Positions 10,901 to 19,807 of a stretch of DNA of 64,000 bases are shown here, one piece after another (position 1 is the stretch's first letter; every line of letters starts with the position of its first letter). The stretch is taken from positions 186,001 through 250,000 of the forward strand of contig JALLLS010000016.1 of NCBI GenBank assembly GCA_025094145.1, given 5' to 3'. The stretch comes from Spinellus fusiger (Eukaryota > Mucoromycota > Mucoromycetes > Mucorales > Phycomycetaceae). The notes beneath the pieces were generated by a model. The model saw only the letters and a program-made list of their open reading frames with translations. It did not search any database and had not been told where the DNA came from. Both the position numbers and the translations under genes were made by a program.

Positions 10901-12923
10901 AGTACTGGTAGTTGAAACTATAAACGATCAAGACTACAGAATAGCACTCGCAAACAGTGTATCTCATCTGATGAAAGAAAAAAACTGTCTACTAGAAGCA
11001 GACATCGCCACTCTTTTTAAGACTCTGAATGCACAATTCAAGAAGCCGTATGACTATCTTTGCATTTATCGATGGGCACAGCATATCTTGGTATTACCGA
11101 GTGAACATCCACTATTACCTTTGTACCTTCAAATATTCTTTCATCTTTACTTTGCAAGCTTAATAATAGATGATAAATCAATAATGTATGGACATTTATT
11201 ATTCAATAGAAAGCAGGATCTTTTGTATCGATTAAGGGATCGTGTGGCCTACCTCCAAACTTACTATGGGCGACATCAAATTCCAACAATAATTCAGACA
11301 GAAAAAGCGAATGGGTCTATAAAATCAGGCAAATCAACAGACTCTACAGGTGACAAGGCTGGTACAGGTCATGATGAAAATCTACGTCAACTGCTCTATG
11401 CCATGTGGCTCTGGATAGGTGATTTGGATCTGTTAAATGCCGATTTTGATATTATCAGTTTACCTCATCACTATTGCATTGATCGTCTTCAGTCCTGTCG
11501 AAAACCTAGTACTCTTGAAGACAAAGAAGCTCATCAACCTTGGAACTCAATGGATTCACTTTGGATTGATATGGTCAATCAGAATGATTTAAAAGACTCA
11601 TTCCTTCACTTTCCTTGGGAAGGTGCAGAGAAGTTCTTTAAGGGATATGTTCCTGATATACCATTTGTAGATAACAGATCCATTTATAACCAAGATTTGT
11701 ATCGAATGACTCTAGCTACTGCATCCACTGCACTTCAACCTCCTCCCTTGTTGAGTCCTGTATATACATCACCACCACCTCTTAAGAAAGAGATAGCAGC
11801 CACCACACACGAAGAATTGCTGGGATCTGTGATTGAAGATATATGCCATCATGCAACGTTGTTACAGAAACATAGTGCTCACCAAAGTGATTTGGATACT
11901 AGTTACATAGACCATATCACAAGGCTGTACATAAATACACCAAACACTAAGACCATTAAAGTGGCCTGTTCAAACCCACCTCAAAAAGTATGCAAAGGCC
12001 CCGCTGAAATAGAAATATCCATACTTTCTGTAGATATGGACCAAGAGATAAAGCAAAAACTTATGAAGAATAGAGAGCTATCCAAGAAATCAACCATCGA
12101 CTCTATAGATCCTAGTATATGCTTCAAGATCCTCACCGGGAAGAGAAGGATATCTGATTTAACAGATTATTATTCCGAGATAGACAAAGAAGATAAAGAA
12201 GAAATAGAGAGATGTATAAGATTAGGTTGGTCATGCCTCAACTATGCTCTGGACAACTTGGAAAATACTATCGGCTTCTTCCCACCTTCTGAACTTTTTT
12301 TACGGCAGTTGAGCATGCTCGTGTCAAAGTTAATTATACATGAGCCACTTTATGCCAGAAAAATATTGGACAGGATGAAAGGCAACGAGAAGATTGTCTC
12401 AACACTTTATGCAGCTTTTTTACCTAATTCAGATCCTGAGCATATGCTATACTATTACCAATGTGTATCAGATACCAGTGTTTTTAACTCCCAGTCTCAG
12501 TCCTACTTGCTACCTGCATTTGATATGAGTGTGTGGTCTCGGACAGTTTACTCGACAAAAGAAGCCCAGGCTCTTTTCTATCAATGTGCATTCTCTTCCA
12601 TAAAGTATTGGATGATATCCATGTTGGATCAAGAAGAGGTGACAGTCCATGAAAAGATATGTCATCACCACTATCGTCTTGTGGTTGAACTCATGACAGT
12701 TCTTCTTTCTCGTCAATTGGAAAAAACAGAACACTTTATTGTACTTGGTCATATCAAGGCACTTTTAAACACTACTCGGAATATAGCCCAGGCTGAAAAG
12801 TTTGGACAGGTCTTGATAGACATATTAGCAGAAAATCTTGGGTATTCGTCAGGCGAGGTATCAGATTTGCTAAGCGACAAAGTAGATGATGGGTTATTAC
12901 AGCAAGACTCTTTTGTGTATTGA
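7959..12923 (+). CDS. EPG5: EPG5-like autophagy tethering protein (HEAT-like solenoid)
   Basis: A single uninterrupted frame of 1,654 codons. The N-terminal ~150 residues are charged and helical (KRYLTQVKETRDSIEKSQTE, LENNIKRLHTDTN), probably coiled coil. The rest is a long alpha-solenoid. Resemblance to metazoan EPG5 is clearest from about residue 1037 (YRWAQHILVLPSEHPLLPL, then a Phe/Leu/Tyr-rich helix) and near 1150 (WLWIGDLDLLN followed by SLPHHY). In animals EPG5 is a RAB7 effector on late endosomes/lysosomes that binds LC3 and promotes autophagosome fusion. Here that role is inferred. Human EPG5 is about 2,580 residues, so this copy is much shorter, mostly at the N-terminus. It has no introns, unlike nearly all its neighbours. 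Start chosen as the first ATG of the frame. The family call rests on remembered motifs, not a search. Confidence 0.65.
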   Translation: MTKHTQSFNVEMDEELKQLLQKYKRYLTQVKETRDSIEKSQTEQHDIVEHLWETCTMTQTLEAHCVDDSKVEYVHSYSEAIYHTEESKRLENNIKRLHTDTNIVLYRYLYKVKLAQLEIQTRLDDEIQLLRSHDENPNLDMTLENKETTSLEKHKNHITKKMMRMLNTLFAAESSVSLFKEDSTILVISPFQEDVRSWILHTGALFLKASEFLERKFLVMHLLQVNQPASWAISLIQYPLNSELLSTEILEEYLHVISLIFGRSFDTSTNSDTISAEPSLSKWTEDDYIVVLDQLSITHAFCVVIQGTFIDIEIRQQAMEKLFMFIDRLLETLNTSILAMGHMGHRDVTKRLAQMTCQIVQILTENVDYSMTKTYQNAIDSAVSKVVFGYLDAKEIIVYNFFPILPFQKLSIEALQKITLQLLQLTEGSETLKTSLDLPDISLFLKFLQLNQMQGIFILSCLSNITTCILPDPLQSNSPSNLLIQLITHALFTTAFIDKGLGDVYYKDVRNHLNAICIYHPFVISLLLRWTYENFSSMKSMALYLFHSLPLDTWVVQTEDINVIRSLLFQEPSTNLHVKFTCYIIEHLNFGSCSKLEDTTISKSQPWHNRSLPFLPYEIHQEIALILLSACHKFQPLPETDKSVALIDTLVSILPGYKKITNSNPNANVPNEFVQWAWKIALQLKLYDCPISERVCSIEQAITSAFVRDCLHNHEASGMHHSLLIYIIFMLSTTSRHFLRFETADGWIKLLLILRRGKSEAVLQIMGEIIPAFVYMHGDDFYNDESLVDFLRQMAEFKSDPMLTNAAHQRIPSARGFWDKSELTGVGLVIGSHAWHGHLIDSVNDSMGGGGGFSYLELILHSWLKTIFLRKDWIWVEHYVKMVDGLCKIAFSLGHHRLLHKMLKSEHLKFEKNRGYQLLNSPTLTALGTQHRNPLRFIKNIIPDTAYTSLLAGEWSVVTLTTNSLLRVPGVETRSFWFAYEVLVVETINDQDYRIALANSVSHLMKEKNCLLEADIATLFKTLNAQFKKPYDYLCIYRWAQHILVLPSEHPLLPLYLQIFFHLYFASLIIDDKSIMYGHLLFNRKQDLLYRLRDRVAYLQTYYGRHQIPTIIQTEKANGSIKSGKSTDSTGDKAGTGHDENLRQLLYAMWLWIGDLDLLNADFDIISLPHHYCIDRLQSCRKPSTLEDKEAHQPWNSMDSLWIDMVNQNDLKDSFLHFPWEGAEKFFKGYVPDIPFVDNRSIYNQDLYRMTLATASTALQPPPLLSPVYTSPPPLKKEIAATTHEELLGSVIEDICHHATLLQKHSAHQSDLDTSYIDHITRLYINTPNTKTIKVACSNPPQKVCKGPAEIEISILSVDMDQEIKQKLMKNRELSKKSTIDSIDPSICFKILTGKRRISDLTDYYSEIDKEDKEEIERCIRLGWSCLNYALDNLENTIGFFPPSELFLRQLSMLVSKLIIHEPLYARKILDRMKGNEKIVSTLYAAFLPNSDPEHMLYYYQCVSDTSVFNSQSQSYLLPAFDMSVWSRTVYSTKEAQALFYQCAFSSIKYWMISMLDQEEVTVHEKICHHHYRLVVELMTVLLSRQLEKTEHFIVLGHIKALLNTTRNIAQAEKFGQVLIDILAENLGYSSGEVSDLLSDKVDDGLLQQDSFVY

Positions 12924-13069
12924 AATAATATTTCTCTCTTTTCTTTCTATCTATCATCTATTATATATTTTAAACTTCTTATTCTTCTTACCTCAAATAA
13001 TACTTTTAGCCTTATCCACCTTACCATGGTTAGAAGTAGTCCTATTGTATAGAGATACTATCTAAATCA

Positions 13070-13128
13070 AACTAAAAACTAAAAACTAAAAACTAAAAAC
13101 TAAAACTAAAAACTAAAAAAAAAAACTA
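13070..13128. repeat. (AACTAAAA)n tandem array
   Basis: About six imperfect copies of AACTAAAA, ending in a poly-A run, 150 bp after the EPG5-like stop codon. Confidence 0.85.
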
Positions 13129-13196
13129 CACTGATAGTTCATGGCTTTGTCTATGCTCACAAGTCTGCTTTATCATTAAAAAAATACGTGCAAATG

Positions 13197-13378
13197 ATAG
13201 CAGATTACCTGAATTTTCAATAAATAGTCAGACGGACAATACAGTGTTTCCACTCTCAATTGGTAACTTCACCGAAAACAATGGTCATTCTGAAGGTTCT
13301 GGTTGGTTACTAATTGAGAATGGAAACACTGTATTGTCCGTCTATGACTATTTATTGAAAATTCAGGTAATCTGCTAT
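13197..13378. mobile_element. foldback/MITE-like element, ~74-bp inverted arms
   Basis: The left arm (13197 to about 13270) and right arm (about 13304-13378) are near-perfect reverse complements, with a short loop. The arms start AGCAGATTACCTGAATTTTC. TA dinucleotides flank the arms (13198-13199 and 13376-13377), consistent with a TA target duplication of the Tc1/mariner type. Arm differences are few: one small indel (AGTCAGACG against AGTCATAGACG) and single changes. That suggests a fairly recent insertion or gene conversion. It has no coding capacity. Confidence 0.8.
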
Positions 13379-15314
13379 TGCTTACTATTTGTAAAAACCC
13401 CAGTCTATCCCTTTCCGATTATATTTACACAGTTTTATTTTCATAATATCTATAAGTAAATAAAAATTGTTTAATTTTTATGGAGCACTGATCAATACAT
13501 CCATTAAGTGATTCAGGTTGAATTGGAGTATGTATCAAGTAAACATATTATGTAAGAAGATGCTTAGTCTTCAGGTATCGGAATATCAAATATATATATT
13601 TGCTAGATGTGTGGTGATAATTCATACTGTATTTACAGTAACTTTTTCTAATCAAAACCCAGTTTAATTGCTCACTCCAAAGATTATCATAGTCCTCAAT
13701 ATAAAGTAACTTGTACCTCCATGTGACCTACCAAATGCTGACTTAGTATCTCAGAAAAGTATAAAAGATGTTATTATTGCCAATCAATTAAAAAACATCA
13801 AGTACGTATTTGTGTAATAATAATCTTGGAAGCTGTGCCCTTGACATAAAGACTATAGGACTGTATACGTCCATGTTCATGGCTTGGTTTATAACATGAC
13901 CTCTACACAAAAAAAATCAGCAATTATTATTGTAAATAGAAAGTGTTGATAGTATTGCGAATTTAGTGAGTGTTTTTTTTCTAACATAGTCTACTTGTAG
14001 TACATGACCCTCTTCAATCAACTTCAACTATATTAAAATACAGATAGGTTGTTTATTATTCTTGAGCCATTGAAATAGCAGGCCCTCAACCATAAATGCC
14101 TCGATAAGTACTAATATTTTTCAATCTATTTTCTTACAGATACGTATCCTAACACTCATTGTTTTGGTTGAGAAATATACAGTTAAACTAGTAGGTTCTT
14201 CTTTTTATAGAAAGAAAGAGAATGAAACAACCATATTCTGCTTTTCTAATATTAAAAAAAAAAACTTATCGACTTGGTTCAATGAAATGTGTGAGATGTT
14301 TATTCTTTTATTCTCAAATACAGTATAAAATCTGATACTATGACAGCATATTTATTGGTTTAAATGTATAAAACTTATTTTATGCCACTGATTACTTTAA
14401 CCATTGGTAAAAGCATATCAGCAACAGAAATGTCTACCTAAAGAAGTATATATTACTATTATATACATATTGGTTTATTTATTTTTTATATCAAATCAAT
14501 TGTCAGTGTCACAATGACTAGAAATAAAGTAACTTGAAGTAACCCAATCATTAAGGAGACAGCAGGCATTCATGATTGAATAAAAGTCTTGAGTGTGATT
14601 ACTAAAAATAAAGGACAAAAGCATGCTCTTAGCGCTAAAACAGTAGCAAAAGGTCAGTCTACACTGGCTACACACGATAGACACAAGATCAACCGTCAGC
14701 TACGTATCGGTTTGGTTTGTAAATTCACAGAGGAAAACACTTGCCGGGTAGCTGTTGATCCACTGACACTGGTGAGAAATCATTGTTTAAAAATGGATTC
14801 AGCAATAAAATAATTTTATCTAATAGGATGGAGTCATCATAGATAGGATATCAATGAGGGCAATAGTATCGCCTTTAATGGTTGAATATCTCTACTGAGT
14901 CTAAAGTAAAACAAAATCATATTTCATAAAAGGTAGATGTGATGTATCAATATGCACACTAATGTTTTCTAACTACTAGAATAATCAACTCAGTAAAGAA
15001 AACATATTAACTCTCTTGGTGTTAATTTAATAAGCGTACGATTCATCTCTTCTTGACAAAGGCTTTCTTGTTCCTTTTAAAAGAGATAAAGAAAGACGGT
15101 ATCAACAATTAAGCAGAGAATTGACATTGATAGTCGAGTCTTGATAATAGAACAGGAATATATGCCATTTGAATATTCTGCACATGCAAAGTACTCTAAT
15201 GATTAAATTAATCCAGTACTACACGAGCGGTAGACTTCAGTTTGCCTAACTCTTGCTTAGTATCTACGGTTGAGATTGCTCTATTAAGAAATAAGCGGCA
15301 ATAAAGAAACTTAG

Positions 15315-15322
15315 TATATAAG
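15315..15322 (+). promoter_or_regulatory. TATA box of the Kre9/Knh1-like gene
   Basis: TATATAAG lies 80 nt before the ATG at 15402, followed by a pyrimidine-rich leader (CATCTTTTTTTTCTTTC) typical of strongly expressed fungal genes. Position and sequence fit a TATA element; function is inferred. Confidence 0.55.
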
Positions 15323-15401
15323 TATAGGTATCTTTCCAGCCGCTAAAGATTGTTTTCCACCTCCACTCATCTTTTTTTTCTTTCTACAAGTCCAACTCAA
15401 C

Positions 15402-16496
15402 ATGAAGGCCATCTTTGCTTCTCTCCTTTCTTTCCTTGCTGTTGCCGTTGTTTCTGCCCAGAATGACAACACCGTCCCTTACTACATCACTGCTCCTTTG
15501 CCTGGAGCTACCTTCACTGCTTTCCAAGCGTATGTTTTATTGCAGTCTTTTGATATAGATACTAACATGTGTTCTATTCTCTCTCTTTAGTACTACCTTT
15601 AGTAAGTAAAACTTAACCATCGTATTCTGTGCTATCTTAGCAATAGAATGAACACCAACTCATGTTTTCATCTTTAGCTTGGCTCAATGGTGCTAGTGAA
15701 CAAATCACTATTGATGTGATTGCTGGTGAGGTGGCCACTGCCATGCAGCCTACCAACCACAGCATCACTACCGATGGTTCCACTGGCCAATACATCTGGA
15801 CTGTAAGTATTAAATATTTAAGATTTTGGACACAGATCCTCTCGTGTCAATTAACCAATTAGGCACTCCGTACAACTCACTCAGGACATGTTTCTCTGAA
15901 CTAATTTCCTCTCTCTTGATTAGATCCCCGAAGACCTTGTCTCCACCACCTTGCTGTATGCTTTGCAGTTCCACTTCTCTGTGGGTGGTGTTGCGTAAGT
16001 GATATATATAATAGAGCACTACAAGAACAACACCTAATCCTATTGAGTCTATTATATTAGTCAATCCACCTTCTCTGCTCCTTTCACAGTTGGCCCTGCC
16101 GTTGGTGCTGTCATCCCTACCTCTGCTGCTCCTGTCACCTCTGCTGCCCCCACTGCCACTGCTACTGCTACTGCTGTCCACAGCGGATCTTCTATTCTGA
16201 CTGCTCACTCTGCCGTGCCCACTGCTCACTCTTCCTCTGGCTCTGCTTTCTTGACTGCTCACTCTAACACCCGCCTTGCTTCTGGATCTCACAGTGCCTC
16301 TGCCAGTGCCTCTCACAGTGGTCTTCCTCATGCTGTCAGCGGTGTCTCTGCCCAGGTCACTGTCGCCACCCACTCTCTTGCTGCTCCCTCTCTTGCTGCC
16401 ACCACTGTCGCTAGCACTTTCGGCAACAGCGCCAGTGCTCTTAAGATCTCTGCTCTTCTTGCTGGTGTCCCTCTTGTTCTTGCTTTGACTTTCTAA
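15402..16496 (+). CDS. GPI-anchored Ser/Thr-rich cell-wall protein with Kre9/Knh1-like domain
   Basis: Five exons join in phase: 15402-15529, 15591-15601, 15678-15802, 15924-15994 and 16061-16496, giving 256 residues. Residues 1-19 are a signal peptide (MKAIFASLLSFLAVAVVSA). Residues ~20-112 match the Kre9/Knh1 N-terminal family: an ITAPLPGATF motif near the N-terminus, TWLNGASEQITIDVI in the middle, then TDGSTGQYIWTIPEDL and YALQFHFSVGG. Residues 113-235 are Ala/Ser/Thr/His-rich, a likely O-mannosylated stalk. The C-terminus (SALLAGVPLVLALTF) is hydrophobic after small residues, as for GPI attachment. The expected location is plasma membrane or cell wall. Exon 2 is only 11 nt: it completes the split codon and gives QATTFTWLNG, which restores the family motif. 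Convergent with MED20, 285 bp apart. Confidence 0.85.
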
Positions 16497-16737
16497 TGAG
16501 TTGATCTTCATTCAGTAGTCATCTATTTAGAGTATTTTATTATTACATAATGCTTTCTGACTAGAATGAGATATTAAATAGAGTAAATTTAAGATATTAT
16601 ATTTATTACGTTTTAATGGTCTCATGTAAAAAAGAAAAAAGAAAAAAGCTAATACATCATCCATCAGATAATCACCATTATTGTATTCTATAGTGTCAAA
16701 TGGATCCATAGATCTTGTTCTGTATTTTATATATTAA

Positions 16738-16766
16738 TATTAATATAAATATAAATATAAATATAA
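16738..16766. repeat. ATATAA/TATAAA low-complexity run
   Basis: A short AT-only repeat lies in the 285-bp spacer between the convergent stop codons of the cell-wall gene and MED20, and probably contributes to both 3' ends. Confidence 0.5.
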
Positions 16767-16781
16767 AACAAATAGACAGGC

Positions 16782-17662
16782 TTAGAGTAGACTATCATTC
16801 TTGAAGAGCATCATGTATTGATATCCTGTGTGTGCAGTTGTAAAGTCGTAGTTGCTGAGTCCAACACTTTCATAATCGTACTCATATTCACAAGATAAGT
16901 TGGCAGTAGGAGGTACAATAGAATCAACAAATTCACGAAGTAAGTTACTAGCATTGTTGGGTATTGAGCACGGATGATAGTTAACCTTGAAAGAAAGAAA
17001 GAAAAAAGAGATTTCATTGGTGTTAGTCAAAATCCAGATCTCTAATCCCTTTACAGGTCTATAAATAATGAAACCATCTTCTTACCTCTAATAAAAGACC
17101 CTTATAAGTAGAGCCCAACAGAATATTAGCAACTCGCAGGGTAAAATCTCCCACTTCATAGCTGATACCCTACATGCAATGTCCATTAGCCTCCAGTAGA
17201 TAAGAGAAAACACAAGCACTAATGAGGAGTGTGGCTTACCTCAATGACAATACTCTGGCGTAGCTGCCATAGATTCTTCAGGCGTGACAAAACGATTTCC
17301 ATCTCTCTTTCAGCTTCTACCACAACACTCCCGTCCACCATACAATAGACTTGGCCTGGTTGTTGTACCAAAGACACTTGGTAAAGGAATCGACTGTCTT
17401 TCAGTGCTACTTGTCGCATCTCCTGGTTGGAATCTCTATAGACCTTGACAGCTACTGACCAAGAGCCCATGTTCTTTCCTTGAAGAGACTTTGTAACATG
17501 TTCAGCAATGGAGTTGAAATCACGCATGCCGGTTGCATTCTTCCATCGTATAAGACTTTTATTGATAGAGCCATAGAGATATCAGGCGTCGATGGTGTCA
17601 ACAACAAACACTAAAAGAAGAGTCTGAAGACTAAAAGAAAGGGCTTACCATGTAATACCCAT
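16782..17662 (-). CDS. MED20: Mediator complex subunit 20 (MED20)
   Basis: Four exons in phase on the minus strand: 17662-17649, 17555-17240, 17169-17086 and 16985-16782, giving 205 residues. The protein starts MGITCLIRWKNATG, the short beta-strand start typical of MED20. Then come GSWSVAVKVYRD near 40-50, YQVSLVQQPGQVYCMVDG near 70-90, YEVGDFTLRVANILLGST near 115-130 and VNYHPCS after the last intron. These match the MED20/TRF-like family of the Mediator head module, which contacts RNA polymerase II pre-initiation machinery in the nucleus. Length fits the family (about 200-220). The first coding exon is only 14 nt (four codons and two bases), so frame-only prediction would miss the true start. 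No alternative ATG gives the MGIT start. Confidence 0.85.
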
Positions 17663-19536
17663 GGTCCAACCAATGATACCTTGGCCTGGAAAGGGAGCTG
17701 TGGGCAAACGTGTTGTGGCTTGGTGGTCTGCATAAGTTGTGCAAACCACAGTGACGGAGAGGATGATTTTTTCGTTAGGTGATTAGGTGACTATTTCTAC
17801 TCTATTTTCGCAGTGAAGAAAGTGACTTGTGTGTTCTTTCTCTTTGATCAGACTTGGATTGGTAATAAGTGTGTTTATTAGAATAACCACTGTATTCCTT
17901 GGAATAACATAAATAAAGAAGTCTATGGGTTGTTCCTTGTTCTCTCCCTCGAGGAATTCAAAGGCAAATAGCAGTCCCTCAGAGAAGAATGGATAGAAAG
18001 AAGCCTTGTTCTATTGAGTCACACTTTTACACCTATTGTTGTATAAGAGAAAGGCACTTATATGAGAGATCAAAGCTATAGATGTATATAAAAAGCCATT
18101 GGGTATAGTTTAATATGATTGTTACTAGACAGTGTGATATCTATTGCATAACAAAATCGAGTAAGACACACTTTGTCACTTTATAGAGAGTTTACCCGTA
18201 CCATGGGTATCATTTATTCATTTATTCATTCAACTAAAGGTCTAAAAGTAACTGTAGAGAAGAAGGATAAACCAATAGACTTGGACATTTTATTGATTCT
18301 AGTAATATCTATGAGAGTACTCTTGAGGAGTGTCATTTTCCCTCAGAGACAATTCTCAATTTAAGATGTAATATCAATGGTATAAGATATGTGCATTATT
18401 ATGCCGTCATGGAGAGAGGTGTGCTATTGATGTTGTAAACCAAATCTTTTTTAAAGAAAGAAAAGGTGAGTAAATCAGACACCTAAGTAGCAGTACATAA
18501 AGAGGTCTTTAGTGTCGTTACTCGGGTAGGATTAGCACTTTAAGAACTTATTGCATGCTCTTCGTCAGTCTCCTATAAAAACCAAATACATTTAAGAAAC
18601 CTAAGTTGATTCTACAAGCATGTTGTGTTATTATTATTACTTCATGTGTATCTTGCAGACTATGTAGCATTTTTAGTTCAGAATAATAAATAGAAATACA
18701 ATAATAAAAAGGAAATAAATAGTATTTATTAACACCACTGAATAGTGTCATATACTATCCATCACCCATTAGTATAATATTGTTGTCAATGACTTCTTGG
18801 GTTCAAGAATATTTGTCTAGTTAACGTACAATTAACTCTGCTATTTTATAATTCCATTCTACTCTAATGGTTACTACAAATAGAAGAACTAGGAGAAAAT
18901 CACCACTAAAAGGTACACATTCTATTGCAGGCTGTTGTACTTTTATAATATCTTTAAAATATCTATCAAATGCGTTCAAATACATTACGGCTTATCATAG
19001 ATGCTTCATTCCAGACTAATGCTTTTATACTGTTTTTCTTTTTCTTTTTTTTCTTTTTTTACAATTCGCTAACTGCTAGTTTCTCGTTTTTAAATGTATA
19101 AGAAATGAGATAGGATATAAATCAAGCCTAATGATTGTCACCTGCACTTTCTTATAAGATTATTTTAGGTTATTTTTTTCTTAATTTAGAGTGGTAGGAT
19201 CTCGATGTAGTTTTTATTTTATATTCATAGGGTGAATAACGAATCCAAGGAAAGCTTAGCTTTTCCCGACTAAATTTAATGTTTTTTTTTAAAAAAAAAA
19301 GAAGTAATAATAAACTCCACTGGTAAAGTATTTTATATGGATAAGCTCATTTCACTTTGTAGGCTATTTGATTGGTGTCCAATCTCTCTTAAAATGAAAA
19401 AAAGTAACAATTATTAAAGTGTTTTGGGGTTGAAATTAAGATGAACAGATCTCAACTGTTCTATTCCGCAATAGCTCAGCTACAAGGGGAAAAAAAGGGA
19501 TCTTGGCATCGCATACACACCTAAGGATTTTTGGAA
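17663..19536. other. intergenic stretch upstream of MED20
   Basis: The first 200 bp hold the MED20 promoter. The remainder is AT-rich with only short meaningless frames. No gene or element recognised. Confidence 0.5.
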
Positions 19537-19538
19537 TA

Positions 19539-19805
19539 CAGTATTTCTCGAAATTATTCACGCACTTGACGAAAAAAAGTTCGTGCATTGATGTTTATTA
19601 AATCGGCTTTCTGTTTAAACAATCTTCGAATCTTGCAACCAAGTACTTACCAGTGACCTACAAGGTTTTTGCATATCTTCGGTTGCAAGATTCGAAGATT
19701 GTTTAAACAGAAAGCCGATTTAATAAACATCAATGCACGAATTTTTTTTCGTCAAGTGCGTGAATTTTTTTTCGTCAAGTGCGTGAATAATTTCGAGAAA
19801 TACTG
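19539..19805. mobile_element. foldback MITE with TA target duplication
   Basis: The left arm (19539-19640) and right arm (19681-19805) are reverse complements around a 40-nt loop. The ends are CAGTATTTCTCGAAATTATT, flanked by TA on both sides (19537-19538 and 19806-19807). The right arm is longer because a 23-nt unit containing TCGTCAAGTGCGTGA is duplicated in tandem. TA duplication and the CAGT start fit a non-autonomous Tc1/mariner/pogo-type element. It abuts the Tc1 element on its right. There is no coding capacity; the 61-codon frame at 19669-19854 is only the translated arm. Confidence 0.85.
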
Positions 19806-19807
19806 TA

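Larger units (their letters stand above)
12924..15401. other. AT-rich intergenic stretch
   Basis: Contains an AACTAAAA tandem array (13070-13128) and a foldback element (13197-13378). A 74-codon frame at 14589-14813 (KGQSTLATHDRHKINRQL) is unassigned. The final 150 bp form the promoter of the gene at 15402. Nothing else recognised. Confidence 0.5.

Noticed and set aside
15810..16511. 233-codon Ser/Arg-rich frame on the minus strand
   Set aside because: It is the mirror of the Ala/Ser/Thr-rich last exon of the cell-wall gene; the plus strand has a signal peptide, splice sites in phase and a family motif.
17761..18760. Short frames and a long T-rich run considered as a small RNA gene
   Set aside because: No box elements, conserved stem or tRNA-like TTCGA arm visible.
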